Assembly (NCBI GenBank): GCA_001600415.1
Contig: BCJX01000005.1
Coordinates: forward strand, 1,418,032-1,482,031
Length of the DNA stretch: 64,000 nt
DNA from: Pascua guehoae
Taxonomy: Eukaryota > Basidiomycota > Tremellomycetes > Trichosporonales > Trichosporonaceae
Reading direction: 5' to 3'
Every line of letters begins with the position of its first letter. Positions within the stretch are counted from its first letter, which is position 1. The position numbers and the translations under genes are program-made. This document shows positions 1 to 10,862 of this stretch, piece after piece. The notes beneath the pieces were generated by a model, which saw only the letters and a list, made by a program, of their open reading frames with translations, searched no databases and had not been told where the DNA came from.

Positions 1-874
1 TGTCCAGGCCTAGCTTAGCCGAGGGAGGAGCGAGTTTTGCGAGGACAAAAGGCACAGCGTTGATATTCCAATCAAGCAACAACTAGCCGATCTTGTTCGG
101 AATTGACAAAAGACAAAAAGAGGTCAGCTGGACAATCCTTGGGAGCATGTTGCATGGCCACTCTACGCTCTTCTACCACGCGCTCGAACTGGATGCGATG
201 CATGCGATGTGCTCTGTGAGGTCATTCTAGTCCAAATTTTGTTCTGCATGCATCGCCGCGGGTGGTGGCGCCGAGGCAGGTCTCACTCTCCTACCACTGT
301 AGGTGGAGGGGGAGATTAGACGGGGGATTTGTGTCTATAATTGTAGCGGGCTAGTCGGTTAATTATTCCTCTAATAGCATAGGGGGGGGGGTGGACCCTG
401 AGTGGCAAGCCAAGTACTCCGCCCCCGGGGAATCCGAATATCCCACCCCACAGCCTCCGGCATGTGCACACTCTGTGCGGCCGCGGCCGCCTGCCGCCTG
501 GCGCGCGCTCCCTGCCCTGGGGTCCTTTGGCGGCAAACAATCTTTTGGGTCAAATTGACTTTTCCCCACACGCCGCCGCCGCCAATATACAGTACGCCAG
601 CCAGGCAGGCAGGCGCCAAGGGGGGCAGGGAACAGGGGCGACAACGGGGCGGGGCGGGGCGGGTGGTTGCAGCGTAAGCCATTCCGAACATGACCATCTG
701 TGCGCAGATCATTACGAGTAGTACTCCGCTCTCTTGTTTCCACATCTCTCCACCATCTACCATCTCCGCACCTTGCTTGGCCCAGACTCAACCACTATTG
801 CACACCGCCATTGCCCTTCAGCGTGTCTTTTTGACAACATCCACTTCACCACTTCACCACTCTTTTCCTCGTCC
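1..874. other. Non-coding leader region upstream of the Ssu1-like gene
   Basis: No convincing gene is seen. The stretch contains C/G runs near 380-390 and 640-660. The last 150 bases before the next gene are rich in C, T and CACC/TCCACC motifs, as expected for a fungal promoter and 5' leader. Open frames here overlap on both strands and have no family resemblance. Confidence 0.5.
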
Positions 875-2708
875 ATGGACACTTCCACTCCCCCACAAGC
901 AACACTCGCTCCACGACCCGCGACTCCTCGGACGACTGCGCCACCACCGCACCCCGCCTCCACACTATCCGACACGGGCCCAGACGCGTCGCCGCTCCAC
1001 CCGTCCATCTCATTTCTATCGTCGGCGACTACGAGCAGCAGTAGCCAGTCGTCGACCTCGACCTCTTCATCCCCCATCAAGACCATGAACCCAACTGCCA
1101 ACGGCTCATCGTCGACGCTCACCACTGCCCCACAACAGGCCGCCTTGGGGACCATGTCTGCGTCCGCCCCAGGCCCCGCACCAACAGCGGCCCCGCACGC
1201 CGACCCGCTCAGAAGACGGCGCGGCGTCGTCGGCTGGATCCAACATGCCGTCCTCAACACGCCCCCATCATTCTACGCCATGACCATGGGTACTGGCATT
1301 ACATCCATTCTCCTCTACAAGTTTCCATACAACGCATACTGGCTCCGCGTACTCGGCATCATTGTCTTTGTGATCAATGTCGTCCTCTACAGCGTCCTCT
1401 CCATTCTCACCATTGCGCGATACGTCTTCTTCCGCGGCGTGTTTGGCATTGTCGCCAAGCACAATGTCGCCGGTTTCTTCTGGGGTTGCGCACCCATGGG
1501 TTTCACGACGATTGTGGTAAGTCTTGGCTTCGTTCGGCCTCATCTCTGCAGTGTGCAGCCTTTGCTAACTGCTCAGAACATGATGGCGTTCGTCTTGGTA
1601 CCGTCGTGGAACGGCCCATGGGCTGGCATCACGTTTGGTTTCTGGTGGTTCAACGTTGTCACATCCATTCTCGTCAACTTTGGCATGGTGTTCACTCTGT
1701 AAGTCGCATCCGACTCGCGCTGGTCGTGTGCAACCCACTTACACACCCAGGTTCACCCGTCAGTCTCAGACGGCGACGTCGTTTGCGCCAACCATCCTCC
1801 TCCCGATTGTCACATCGGTCGTCGCGGCCGCATCAGGCGCGCTCGTCTCCGAGACCCTCATGCCTATCAACCTGGGCCTGGCGCGATCCACCCTTATCGT
1901 CTCGTTTGTCGTGTGGGGCACTGGTGTCCCGGTGGCCATGATGGTCGTCGCCCTCCTCATCTACCGCTTTGCGCTCGGTGGGCCCCCAGGTTCCATGGCG
2001 CTCGCATCCGTCTTCCTCCCCCTCGGACCGATGGGCCAGGGAAGCTACGGTATCATCAACCTCGGTGCAAGCGTCCGTCGCTTGGCATACGAGTACGACT
2101 ATCCCTTCATCCCAGGAATGACCGACGCGATGGGCGCCAAGTACGTCGCAGACGGCATCTACGCCGGTTGCCTCATCACGGGTCTCATCATGTGGGGTCT
2201 TGCCCTCATGTGGTACACGCTCGGAGCGTTCATGTTCATCGACGGCGTCCGCAAGGACTGGCGTCTCCTGGCTCCCGGCAAGTTTAGCGTCGGCCTCTGG
2301 GCACTCACTTTCCCCATCGGGTGAGTTCAATCATACCCTTGTGGAAAACGCCACTAACCATACAGCGTCTTTGCAACCTCGACCATTTCCCTCGCATCCG
2401 AGCTCAAGTCGCCGGCGTTCAAGGTCCTTGCCGCGTTCGTCTCGGCCCAGGTCATCTTTCACTGGGTCATCGTGTCCTTTTTGACGATTGCAAAGCTCTT
2501 CCGCCAGGAACTCTTTGCGGCGCCAGAACTGCTCGACCTCGACGACGGCGCCGTCACCAAGCGCTACAACCTGCACCGAGGACAAGGGGATTTGGCGCAG
2601 GATATCGAGGCCGCGTACGGTGCGCCAGAACCTTCTGTGCACCAGTCGTCCGGAGGAACAGTGACGCCGTCAAGTCATGCCGGCTTGACGACAACCGAGA
2701 AGCGGTAG
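875..2708 (+). CDS. Ssu1-type sulfite efflux / TDT-family (malic acid transport) membrane protein
   Basis: This is a plasma-membrane anion exporter of the tellurite-resistance/dicarboxylate transporter (TDT) family, closest in style to fungal Ssu1, which pumps sulfite out of the cell. Four exons are inferred: 875-1516, 1577-1698, 1751-2320 and 2366-2708. The introns are 60, 52 and 45 bp and the phase closes exactly, giving 558 aa. The first ~110 residues are low-complexity (Ser/Thr/Pro/Ala). After them comes the family entry motif with FYAMTMGTGITSILLY, followed by about ten hydrophobic segments. The start at 875 is the first ATG after the pyrimidine-rich leader; a later in-frame ATG at 1084 would shorten only the disordered N-terminus. 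The cytoplasmic tail is acidic and then Ser/Thr-rich. Substrate (sulfite versus malate) cannot be told from sequence alone. Confidence 0.88.
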
Positions 2709-3095
2709 AAGACCACGAACTTTTCATTCACACACTGCATAGCATTGGACACCAGCATTTTGAAATCATCACAAGAGGTTAGAACTAGCATGGGTAATAG
2801 ATATTTTGGATGTTGTGCATGCACTTACTTGAACACGTACAATGGAGCGGCGGCGATCCATGTCAGCTGTGTCTGGTATAGCATCATTCGGCAGCATAGA
2901 CCAAGATGATACAACACGACCTCGAGGCAGAATGGAGACGTCGTGTATTTGACCTTCAAGCCTATCGCCAAAGCTGTGTACGAGCTGCATCAGGGAACAG
3001 GTTACGCTTTCATAACATATGCCATAGGAAGGAATCGTAATATAAGCAATCCACCCAGGTCACCTGCTCCTTGTACTTGCGCTACTCTAACATAT
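2709..3095. other. Intergenic region between convergent genes
   Basis: The gap between the 3' ends of the Ssu1-like gene (+) and the MFS gene (-) holds no supportable gene. It would contain both 3' UTRs. Nothing else was recognised. Confidence 0.5.
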
Positions 3096-5085
3096 TCACT
3101 CGTCTGCCTCTTCTCGTGCCGCCGTGTCCTTGTACGTCGGCAGGCGGACTGCGGTACACAGCAAAAACGCCACCATCAAGCTTGCCGCAGCGACGAGAAA
3201 GATTGCGGGCGGATACCATCCAATCGTCGCCGAGAAGACGCCCGCATACAGCGGGGCGGACAAGAAGTAGAGACTAAGGGCGTCGACGACGCCAAAGGCC
3301 CCAAAGAGGCGGCCGGGCTGGACGTCTGGCGGGGCGAGGGCCAGTGCGAGACTTGCAAAGCACGAGTCGAGGGGTGAGGCGAGCATGGCCCACGCCGACG
3401 CGACGACGTACAGGGCTGCACTGCTGTTGGTATCGGCGCCGAGGGCGAGGTAGGCTGAGATTTCAATGATGAAGCATGTGAGGAGCGTGTAGTAGTCGAA
3501 GCGCATGCTGCCGCGTTTCTTTGTCGCTTCTGTTGGAGGCTGTGGGGGGTCGGCATCGGAGGCTGCCTCGTGGTCGCTCGTGGCGAGGAGGGGTGTGTGC
3601 TCGGTGGGGGCGTCTGCATCTTCGACATCGTCGGTGCGGGGGTCTTCCTGGCTCGTACGGGAGAAGAGGGGTTGGACGTATTTCGTCAGGACTGGGTGGA
3701 GATCAGTAACGTGCAGCAGGGTAGACACGTGTACTACTTACAAGGCATGAAACACGTCAGAATAACCACTTTGCACGCGTCGATGAAGGAAAAGAATGGG
3801 CCAAACTGCGCCTGGGTCCATCCATATACCAGGATGGCGTACTGGGTCTTGGAATCACCAATGCCCTACAATACCTCGTCAGTCTCGTCTTCTCGTCTTT
3901 TACGAGCTACGTACCTTTGTCAAGGCAATGACAAACTCGACTACAGCCAAGATGAGCAGATTGTAGTGACCCCGGGCCATGGCCGTCGAGCCATTGGGCG
4001 ATGGGAGAAAGATGCGCAGCGGCTCAAAGGGGGCGAGTGCACGGCGTGTCCACTTGTCGAGCGTGCTCGTGTCGCTCGGTGCGTCACGATGTGCCGCCTG
4101 ACGCTCGGTCGCAGCCTTTCTAGCAAGATTATCACGCTCTTGGCGGGAGAGCGACTCGGGAATGAGTGTGAGGAGTGCAGCGATGAGAATGCAGTGTGCG
4201 CATACGGCGACTTTGAACGGCATTAGGCTGCAAGAGAGACATAAGCATTGGCCTAGTAGTAGCGACAGCGACTCACGTATCATTGGTACGATTGATCAGA
4301 AATGTCCCCGCAATAGGCCCAGCCATTGCACCGACACGGAGGACGCCCATAATGAGCGAGAGATAGGCAGAGATGCTCCTGTCCCCAGCCACATCGGCGA
4401 GGTAGGCCGTCATGGCGGTATTGTACGCGCCCAACCCACCACATATCCCCTGGAGCAACGGCCCGACAAACAGAGTCCACACGCCGACCGACGTGATGAG
4501 TCCAGGATGCGTGACGATGAACAGGAATGCGGCCTCGTACAGCAGCAGCCCAGATTGACCAATGGCCATGACCCCCCGGCGGCCGACACGGTCAGACATG
4601 GACCCCCAGAAGCCCGTGGTCAACACCGCCATCAGGCCGCCGATCAACGTGAAGCCCATTTGGATCCGGGCCGCAAACCGCTGCACGCCCACGTCGCGCC
4701 GACACCGCGCCGTGTCGAGGTCGGGAAATGGCGACGGGACAGAAGTGTTGCTCGTCGTCGCCGTGTAGTTGGGCTGTGCGGTACTACTGACGACAGACTC
4801 GGTCCTCGCGTACAATGCGCCCAGAGCGCTCTCCTGCTCCAACAGGTATGGCGTCCCTACGGTATAAGCAGTGGCTGCTTGCCCAGACATACCATATATC
4901 TCCACAGAGTCAGCGGCCGGGACCGCGGGGGGATGCGCGATACATGCGAGGTCCACTAGCAGCTCGGGTCGAGGCGCGGTCGTCATCCCGAATGTGAGTA
5001 CGACCGCGAACCCATACGGCATGAGCCAGTACGGCCCCGGTCGGCGCCACCATGGGCGCGTGTGAGAGTTGTCGATGGAAGACAT
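3096..5085 (-). CDS. Major facilitator superfamily transporter, 12 TM, SLC46/tetracycline-exporter-like
   Basis: Four exons are inferred on the minus strand: 5085-4277, 4227-3915, 3865-3742 and 3691-3096. The introns are 49, 49 and 50 bp and the phase closes exactly, giving 613 aa. The N-terminal half has a first membrane segment after a short WWRRPGPYWLMPYG lead, then a long loop of about 100 residues. After the second segment comes the MFS loop signature GSMSDRVGRRGVMAIG, as seen in the superfamily between TM2 and TM3. Exon 2 carries a charged central cytoplasmic loop. Exon 4 begins with an acidic loop and ends with a block of further membrane segments. The large first extracellular loop and overall plan recall proton-coupled folate/SLC46-like fungal proteins of unknown substrate, but I cannot assign a substrate. 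Confidence 0.85.
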
Positions 5086-6306
5086 GAGTGGAGGATGTGA
5101 CGGCGCTCAACGCGACTGATGCCATGCTTTAGAAGAACAGGCTGTCGCATTCTTTGACACGACCTTGTTTGAGACGGCCTTGTCCCGAGCTAGAAGACGC
5201 CCCAGCCAGGGTGCAGCTCCCAGCCAGGAGGGCGCAGCTCCCAGCGAGGGGCAGCTCCCAGCCAGGAGGGCGCAGCTCCCAGCCAGGAGGGCGCAGCTCC
5301 CAGCCAGGGTGCAGCTCCCAGCCAGGAGGGCGCAGCTCCCAGCCAGGACCAGCTCCCAGCCAGGAGGGCGCAGCTCCCAGCCAGCACCAGTTCCCAGCCA
5401 GCCAGGCCAGTGGAGACTTGCTCCCCGTTGCCCGTTGGTAGGCCTCGAGTTCCATACAAGGCAAGATGCAATCATGAGCAAGGACAGATTTGGCAACGTC
5501 CTCCAGTTAAACTTTCGACTAGTGCCTCGGCCCCACGTGTATGCATGGGGTGCTGCATGCTGTAGCCGCCCTCGACGCGCTCGACGGTCGTCGCCGAGTT
5601 GCAAGTTGCCGCCACGCGATTGAGCATGCCAAGACTTGACCCGACCTCGGACAAGCTGAAATAGACCCTCTTGGACTCACAGCCAGCCTGATGCACCGGC
5701 CACACCAGAGTGCTTCCGCTCCATGGAAGGGGGGGGGGGGGGGTGTATCGCGTCGTGCCTGGGTGTGCCTGTACACGAGGGCCACACGTCACAACCACCC
5801 CAGTTTCCTTCCTGGTTGACAAGTCTGAACTTTACTGGGTCTGCACCACATGTACCACATGTCCCGAGACCCGTGGATAAGGGGACGGCCCCGCATGGCC
5901 CCACATGCGCGCCGTCCAGTCCGAGCGAGTTGGCGCCCGGCCCGTGTCGGTCTCCTTTGGCGGGGCATGGTCAATGCTCGGTGCGGCCTGCTGTAGAAGC
6001 TAGCAACCCATGTGATCCCCATGGAGCACCGAGCTAAACAACGCACACGTCCAAACAGGGGCCGGCCAGCAGCCGCCGTCCACTTCTGGCGTGTCATGGG
6101 CTGTGAAACGCCCTGCACGGGATGTACCACATGGGGTTCGAGCGTTATCTCAAGGATCCCACCGCCCATTCGCCATGTGCGGTATCTGGAGCTGGTTAAC
6201 TTGACGGCGCACTCTGAGAATGGAGCGGGTGGACTTGTTCTTGAATCCATCCTAACTATCACTCATTGAGGCGCACTGGTCGTTGTTGTCATCTTGCCCC
6301 GTAAGA
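5086..6306. other. Intergenic region between MFS and ABC transporter genes
   Basis: This 1.2-kb stretch separates two divergently transcribed transporter genes and so holds both promoters. It includes a minisatellite (5205-5405) and a run of 15 G (5729-5743). Open frames over the minisatellite read as repeating Pro/Ala/Gln or Trp/Gly/Leu strings in several frames at once, which marks them as products of the repeat. No gene is supported. Confidence 0.55.
5205..5405. repeat. GC-rich minisatellite, about 17-21 bp unit
   Basis: About ten imperfect tandem copies share the core CAGCTCCCAGCCAGG, separated by short variable linkers such as AGGGCG, GTG, GGG or ACC. The alternation of about 17- and 21-bp units suggests two interleaved variants. 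The array lies within the divergent promoter region of the two transporter genes. Confidence 0.9.
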
Positions 6307-9300
6307 ATGGGTACGAACACAAAGGACAATACGATGCGTGAAGCGGGCAACGAGGCTGTGGACGAGCCTGAACGAGATGACCGTTACGACGACAAGGATG
6401 GCCATGAGGCTCCTCGCGGCAAGAGTTGGTGAGTGGTACCTCCGAGTATGCCATTATTGGCTTACACCAAGGTGGCGTGTCTTTCGACAGCCGCTCCCTC
6501 CCAGAGAAGCGCTCGACGATGCAACAGAGATACCGCTCGCCACGGCCAACATTGTGTCCAAGCTGTTGTTCACGGTGAGTCTTGGTGCCGCCCCCGCCTG
6601 CATGCCTGACGTTTTCAGTGGGCGTCTCCCATGGTGGCGACAGGTTTCAATCGGCCCCTGCAGGCTACCGACTTGTGGAAGATGGATCCAAGTCGGGAGG
6701 GTGAGTGTCGTCTATAATGAAATCCAAGCCACGACTGACCGTCAGCACTCACGCTCTCGGACAAGTTCATGGCCAACCTCGACAGGCGACAGGAGCAGGC
6801 GGCAGAATGGAACGCTCTCCTACCGACCGCCAAGCCGAGTCGGACACGTCAACTGCGCTGGAACATTCGGGCTACATGGAGTCTACCATCCGACTATGCT
6901 CAATTTGGGCCTACCGACACGTACGCTCAACGAAAAGGGACGCTCGCGGCCGAGTGGCGGGCGCGGTCGGGAGTAAAGCATGCCAACGTTGCGTGGGCTC
7001 TGAGTGACACGTTTCCTGGGTTCTGGCTTGCTGGCCCGTGGAAACTGGTGAGCGATGTGGGCATGGTCGCCTACCCGCTCTTGATCAAGGAGATTATCAC
7101 GTACGCGCAGTCGGTTGCCGCGGTAGGCGCAGCATCCGAGCCCCTCCCTCCCATCGGCCGCGGCGTTGGACTGGCGTTTGCGCTGTTTGGAGTCATGTCT
7201 GTCGCCTACATGTGCTTGCGCCAGTTCTTTTTCCGGTCCATGCATGAGGGCGTGCTCATGCGTGCGGCACTCGTCGCTGCCGTCTACAAGCGGGCGTTAA
7301 AACTGTCCGTGACGGGGCGAGCAAAACAGCCAGACGGCAAGCTCATGACGCTCCTTTCTGCCGACCTGTCGCGCATCGACATGGCCACCGAGTACTTTCA
7401 TTGCGCGTGGACCGCACCGATTACCCTCGTGGCGACGATTATTCTTCTATGCCTCCAGATTGGACCGAGCGGCCTCGTTGGATTTCTCGTGTTTGTGGTC
7501 GCCATGCCGATTACGACGTGGAACATGAAGATTGGACTCAACCTGCGCAAAAAATCTATGCAGTCGACCGAGAAGAGAACAACGCTCCTCCAAGGCTTGT
7601 TGTCATCCATGTCGATTATCAAAATGTTCACCTACGAAACGCCATTCCTCGACCGACTGAGCAAGATCCGCGACAAGGAAATGAGCAGCTTGCGCACTCT
7701 GTTGTTTACACGGGCCGGCAACGAGGCCATGACACTCAGTCTCCCGACCATTGCGTCTGTCTTTGCCTTCATCATGTACGCGAGTCTCAACCCCGACTTC
7801 AACCCGGCCCTCATCTTTACCGCCCTATCGTACTTTAACAGCTTGCGCGGCCCGCTCAACCAGATTCCCAAGTCATTGTCCTTTCTGCAGACGCCTATAC
7901 CGCAATGAAGCGGCTGAGCGACTTTTTCGAGGCCGAGACAGCATCTGAAAGAATCGCCATTACTCCAAACCTGGATGCTGCCGTGACGGCAACCAACGCT
8001 TGCTTCCAATGGCCCAAGTCGGATGCGCTGGAAGAAGGCCAAGGGCCAGCTCCCGAGCCCTTCGCCATCCGCAACCTCAACCTCAACATCCCTCGAGGAC
8101 GCATGGTGGCGATAGTTGGGCCCGTCGGGAGTGGTAAGAGCAGTCTTCTTCAAGGGCTCCTGGAAGACATGACACTTGTCGACGGAAGTGTCAAGTTTGG
8201 CGCCCGGCTGGGCTACTGCCAACAGTCTCCGTGGATCCAGAATGCGACTATCCGCGACAACATTGTCTTTGGTCAACCATGGGACGAAGACCGCTACTGG
8301 CAGTGCGTCCGTAACGCCAGTCTCATGCGCGACTTGGAGATGCTACCGGCGGGTGACTCGACAGAAGTATGTCATGCCATGTGTAGTACAAGCCCCAAAA
8401 GCTGATGACAGATTGGCGAAAAAGGTATCAACATTTCAGGCGGCCAAAAGCAGCGCATCAGCATTGCGCGGGCCCTATACTTCAACGCCGATATTGTCCT
8501 CCTCGACGACCCACTGAGCGCCGTCGACGCACACGTCGGGCAACAGCTGTTCGACGACGCCATTCTTGGCCTTGTCCGCGAGGGAAAGACGGTTGTCCTT
8601 GTCACCCACGCCCTCCATTTCCTTCCAAAGGTCGACTACATCTACACGCTTTGCGACGGAAAGATTGTCGAGGAGGGGACGTATGCTGAGCTTATGGCGT
8701 CGGGTGCCGCTTTCAAGGTTCTCATGGAAGACTTTGGAGGTGCACGAGAGGAGAAGAATGCCGCCAGTCAAGAAGTCGTCGATGCCGATGTGTCCGAGAT
8801 AGAAAGCGTCGTTGAACAGGACGCTGTTCCCGAGGCCCAGCAACCGGCGTCAAAAGATGAAACCGACCAGCGCGACTCGGGTGATGGCACTTCCCAGAGC
8901 CGGCTCATGACCGAAGAGGAGCGCAAGATTGGCTCGGTCGGCGCCGACGTGTACACGACCTACTTCAAGGCCGGCGGCCTGCTGTGGCTCGTACCGGCCG
9001 CGCTGTTTGCCGCAATCATGCAAGGCAGTTCGGTCATGTCGACAGTGTGGTTGACGTACTGGTCTGAAAACAAGTTTGTCCGCGCCGCATCGTTTTACCA
9101 GGGTGTATACGGCATGCTCGGCGGAGTCACGGCCTTCTTCACCTTGTTTACAGGCATGGCCATGACTGCGCTCTCGGTCAATGCGTCGTGCAAGCTCTAC
9201 GACCGCGCCCTGCACCACGTCTTCTTTTCGCCAATGAGCTTTTTCGACACCACGCCTCTTGGACGCATCATGGGTGTTTTCGGCAAGGACATTGACGCCA

Positions 9301-10862
9301 TGGACAATGTCGTTCCCGAGTATCTGCGTCTCCTGGTGCTCATTATTTCCATGGTGTGTACTCCAACTCGTCGTTTAGCCACGCTGACGTTTTAGTTGAT
9401 CGGCGCGGTTGTGGTCATCTCCATCAATTTCCCCTACTTTGTGGCGGTGGTCGTTGCCGTTTCTGGAGGGTACCTGTCGTGCGCATGGTACTACCGCCGA
9501 ACGGCGCGAGAGCTCAAGCGCCTCGACTCGCTGCTTCGCGGCCAACACTATGCCCATTTCTCAGAGTCGCTCGCTGGAATGTCAACTATCCGCGCGTACG
9601 ATGAAACGGAGCGGTTCATCAAGGAAAACGCATACCGCGTCGATCTCCAAGACCGCGCCTACCTCCTCATCAAGGCCAACCAGGTGTGGCTCGAGTCGCG
9701 CCTCGACTGGTTTGGCGTCGTCCTCGTGTTGGCAATCGGGCTCATGTGCGCCACCGCTGGCGGACGCACGGTCGCTCCAGCCTCCGTCGGCATGTGTCTC
9801 ACGTACATGGGTATGACGACAGCCATGCTCAGTGGTATCGCCCAGCTGTCCATTGAGATTGAAACGTCGAGTGAGTCCAGGTATTTAGCAAACTGAGTTG
9901 TCACGCTTCGTTTCTAGTTCAACGCTGTTCCCTAATTCAGTGATTCTTGGGTTCTCTCCCTAACTCATCGCAGTGAACGCTGTGGAGCGGACAATGTACT
10001 ATTCGGACGGCAGCCTGCCCCAGGAAGCCCCCTACGAGATTGCAGCAACCAAGCCCAAGGAGCCATGGCCGTCCTCTGGCTCGATCCAGTTTGACCGGGC
10101 CGTCATGTCGTACAGGCCAGGTCTGCCTCCGGTTCTCAAAGGAGTGTACGTGTACGAGGCTTTGTTTACGCTGCTGACATTAGTTCTTTCAAGGTTGAAC
10201 CGGGCGAGCGCGTCGGTATTGTCGGACGTACTGGTGCGGGGAAAACGTCGATCACGGTGGCGCTCTACCGACTCGTCGAGCTCTTGTCTGGAACCATCAA
10301 AATTGACGACGTGGACATTTCGACACTGGGCCTCAAGACGCTCAGAGCCAGCATTGGGATCATCCCCCAAGATCCTGTCCTGTTCAGTGGCACACTACGA
10401 TCCAACCTCGACCCGTTCAACCAGCGCGACGACGCCACGCTGCACGATGCCCTTGGCCGCGCGTGCCTCGGTGGCCGCTTTACCCTCGACACGCCGATCG
10501 ACGACGGCGGCTCCAATCTGAGTATCGGCGAACGTTCCCTCGTTAGTCTCGCCCGTGCGTTTGTCGAGGACGCAAAGATTATGATTCTCGACGAAGCGAC
10601 GGCTTCGGTCGACCTCGAGACGGACGCCAAGATTCAGCTCGTCATTCGCCAAGAATGCAACCGCAACAGCAAGACGCTCCTCTGCATCGCCCATCGTCTT
10701 CGTACCATTATCGCCTGGGATAAGGTACTCGTCATGGATGCCGGCCAGGTCGCAGAGTTTGGGTCCCCGCTCGAGCTGTGGGATGCGCGAGGTATCTTCC
10801 GTGGAATGTGCAAGCAGTCCAGTATTACACGCGAAGAGATTGTGAAAGAAAATCAGACGTAG
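6307..10862 (+). CDS. ABC transporter, subfamily C (MRP type), with an apparent 1-base frameshift
   Basis: A full-size exporter (TMD1-NBD1-TMD2-NBD2) of the multidrug-resistance protein group, expected in the plasma or vacuolar membrane moving conjugated or anionic compounds. Exons inferred: 6307-6428, 6472-6574, 6619-6700, 6746-8366, 8412-9353, 9396-9870, 9974-10145, 10184-10862. The N-terminus has the family sequence ATDLWKMDPSRE just before TMD1. NBD1 has Walker A GPVGSGKSSL, signature ISGGQKQRISIARA and Walker B VLLDDPLSAVDAH. NBD2 has Walker A GRTGAGKTSI, a variant signature LSIGERSLVSLARA (Glu for the common Gln) and Walker B IMILDEATASVDLE. No TMD0 is present. Around 7881-7895 the frame jumps: the upstream frame ends LSFLQTPIPQ-stop, while the expected continuation DAYTAMKRLSDFFEAE is in another frame. 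Adding one base gives exactly 1398 aa. This is either a sequencing error or a real disabling mutation. Confidence 0.88.

Noticed and set aside
5107..5623. Several overlapping frames on both strands over the minisatellite
   Set aside because: All frames are open because the repeat lacks stops; the products are simple repeats.
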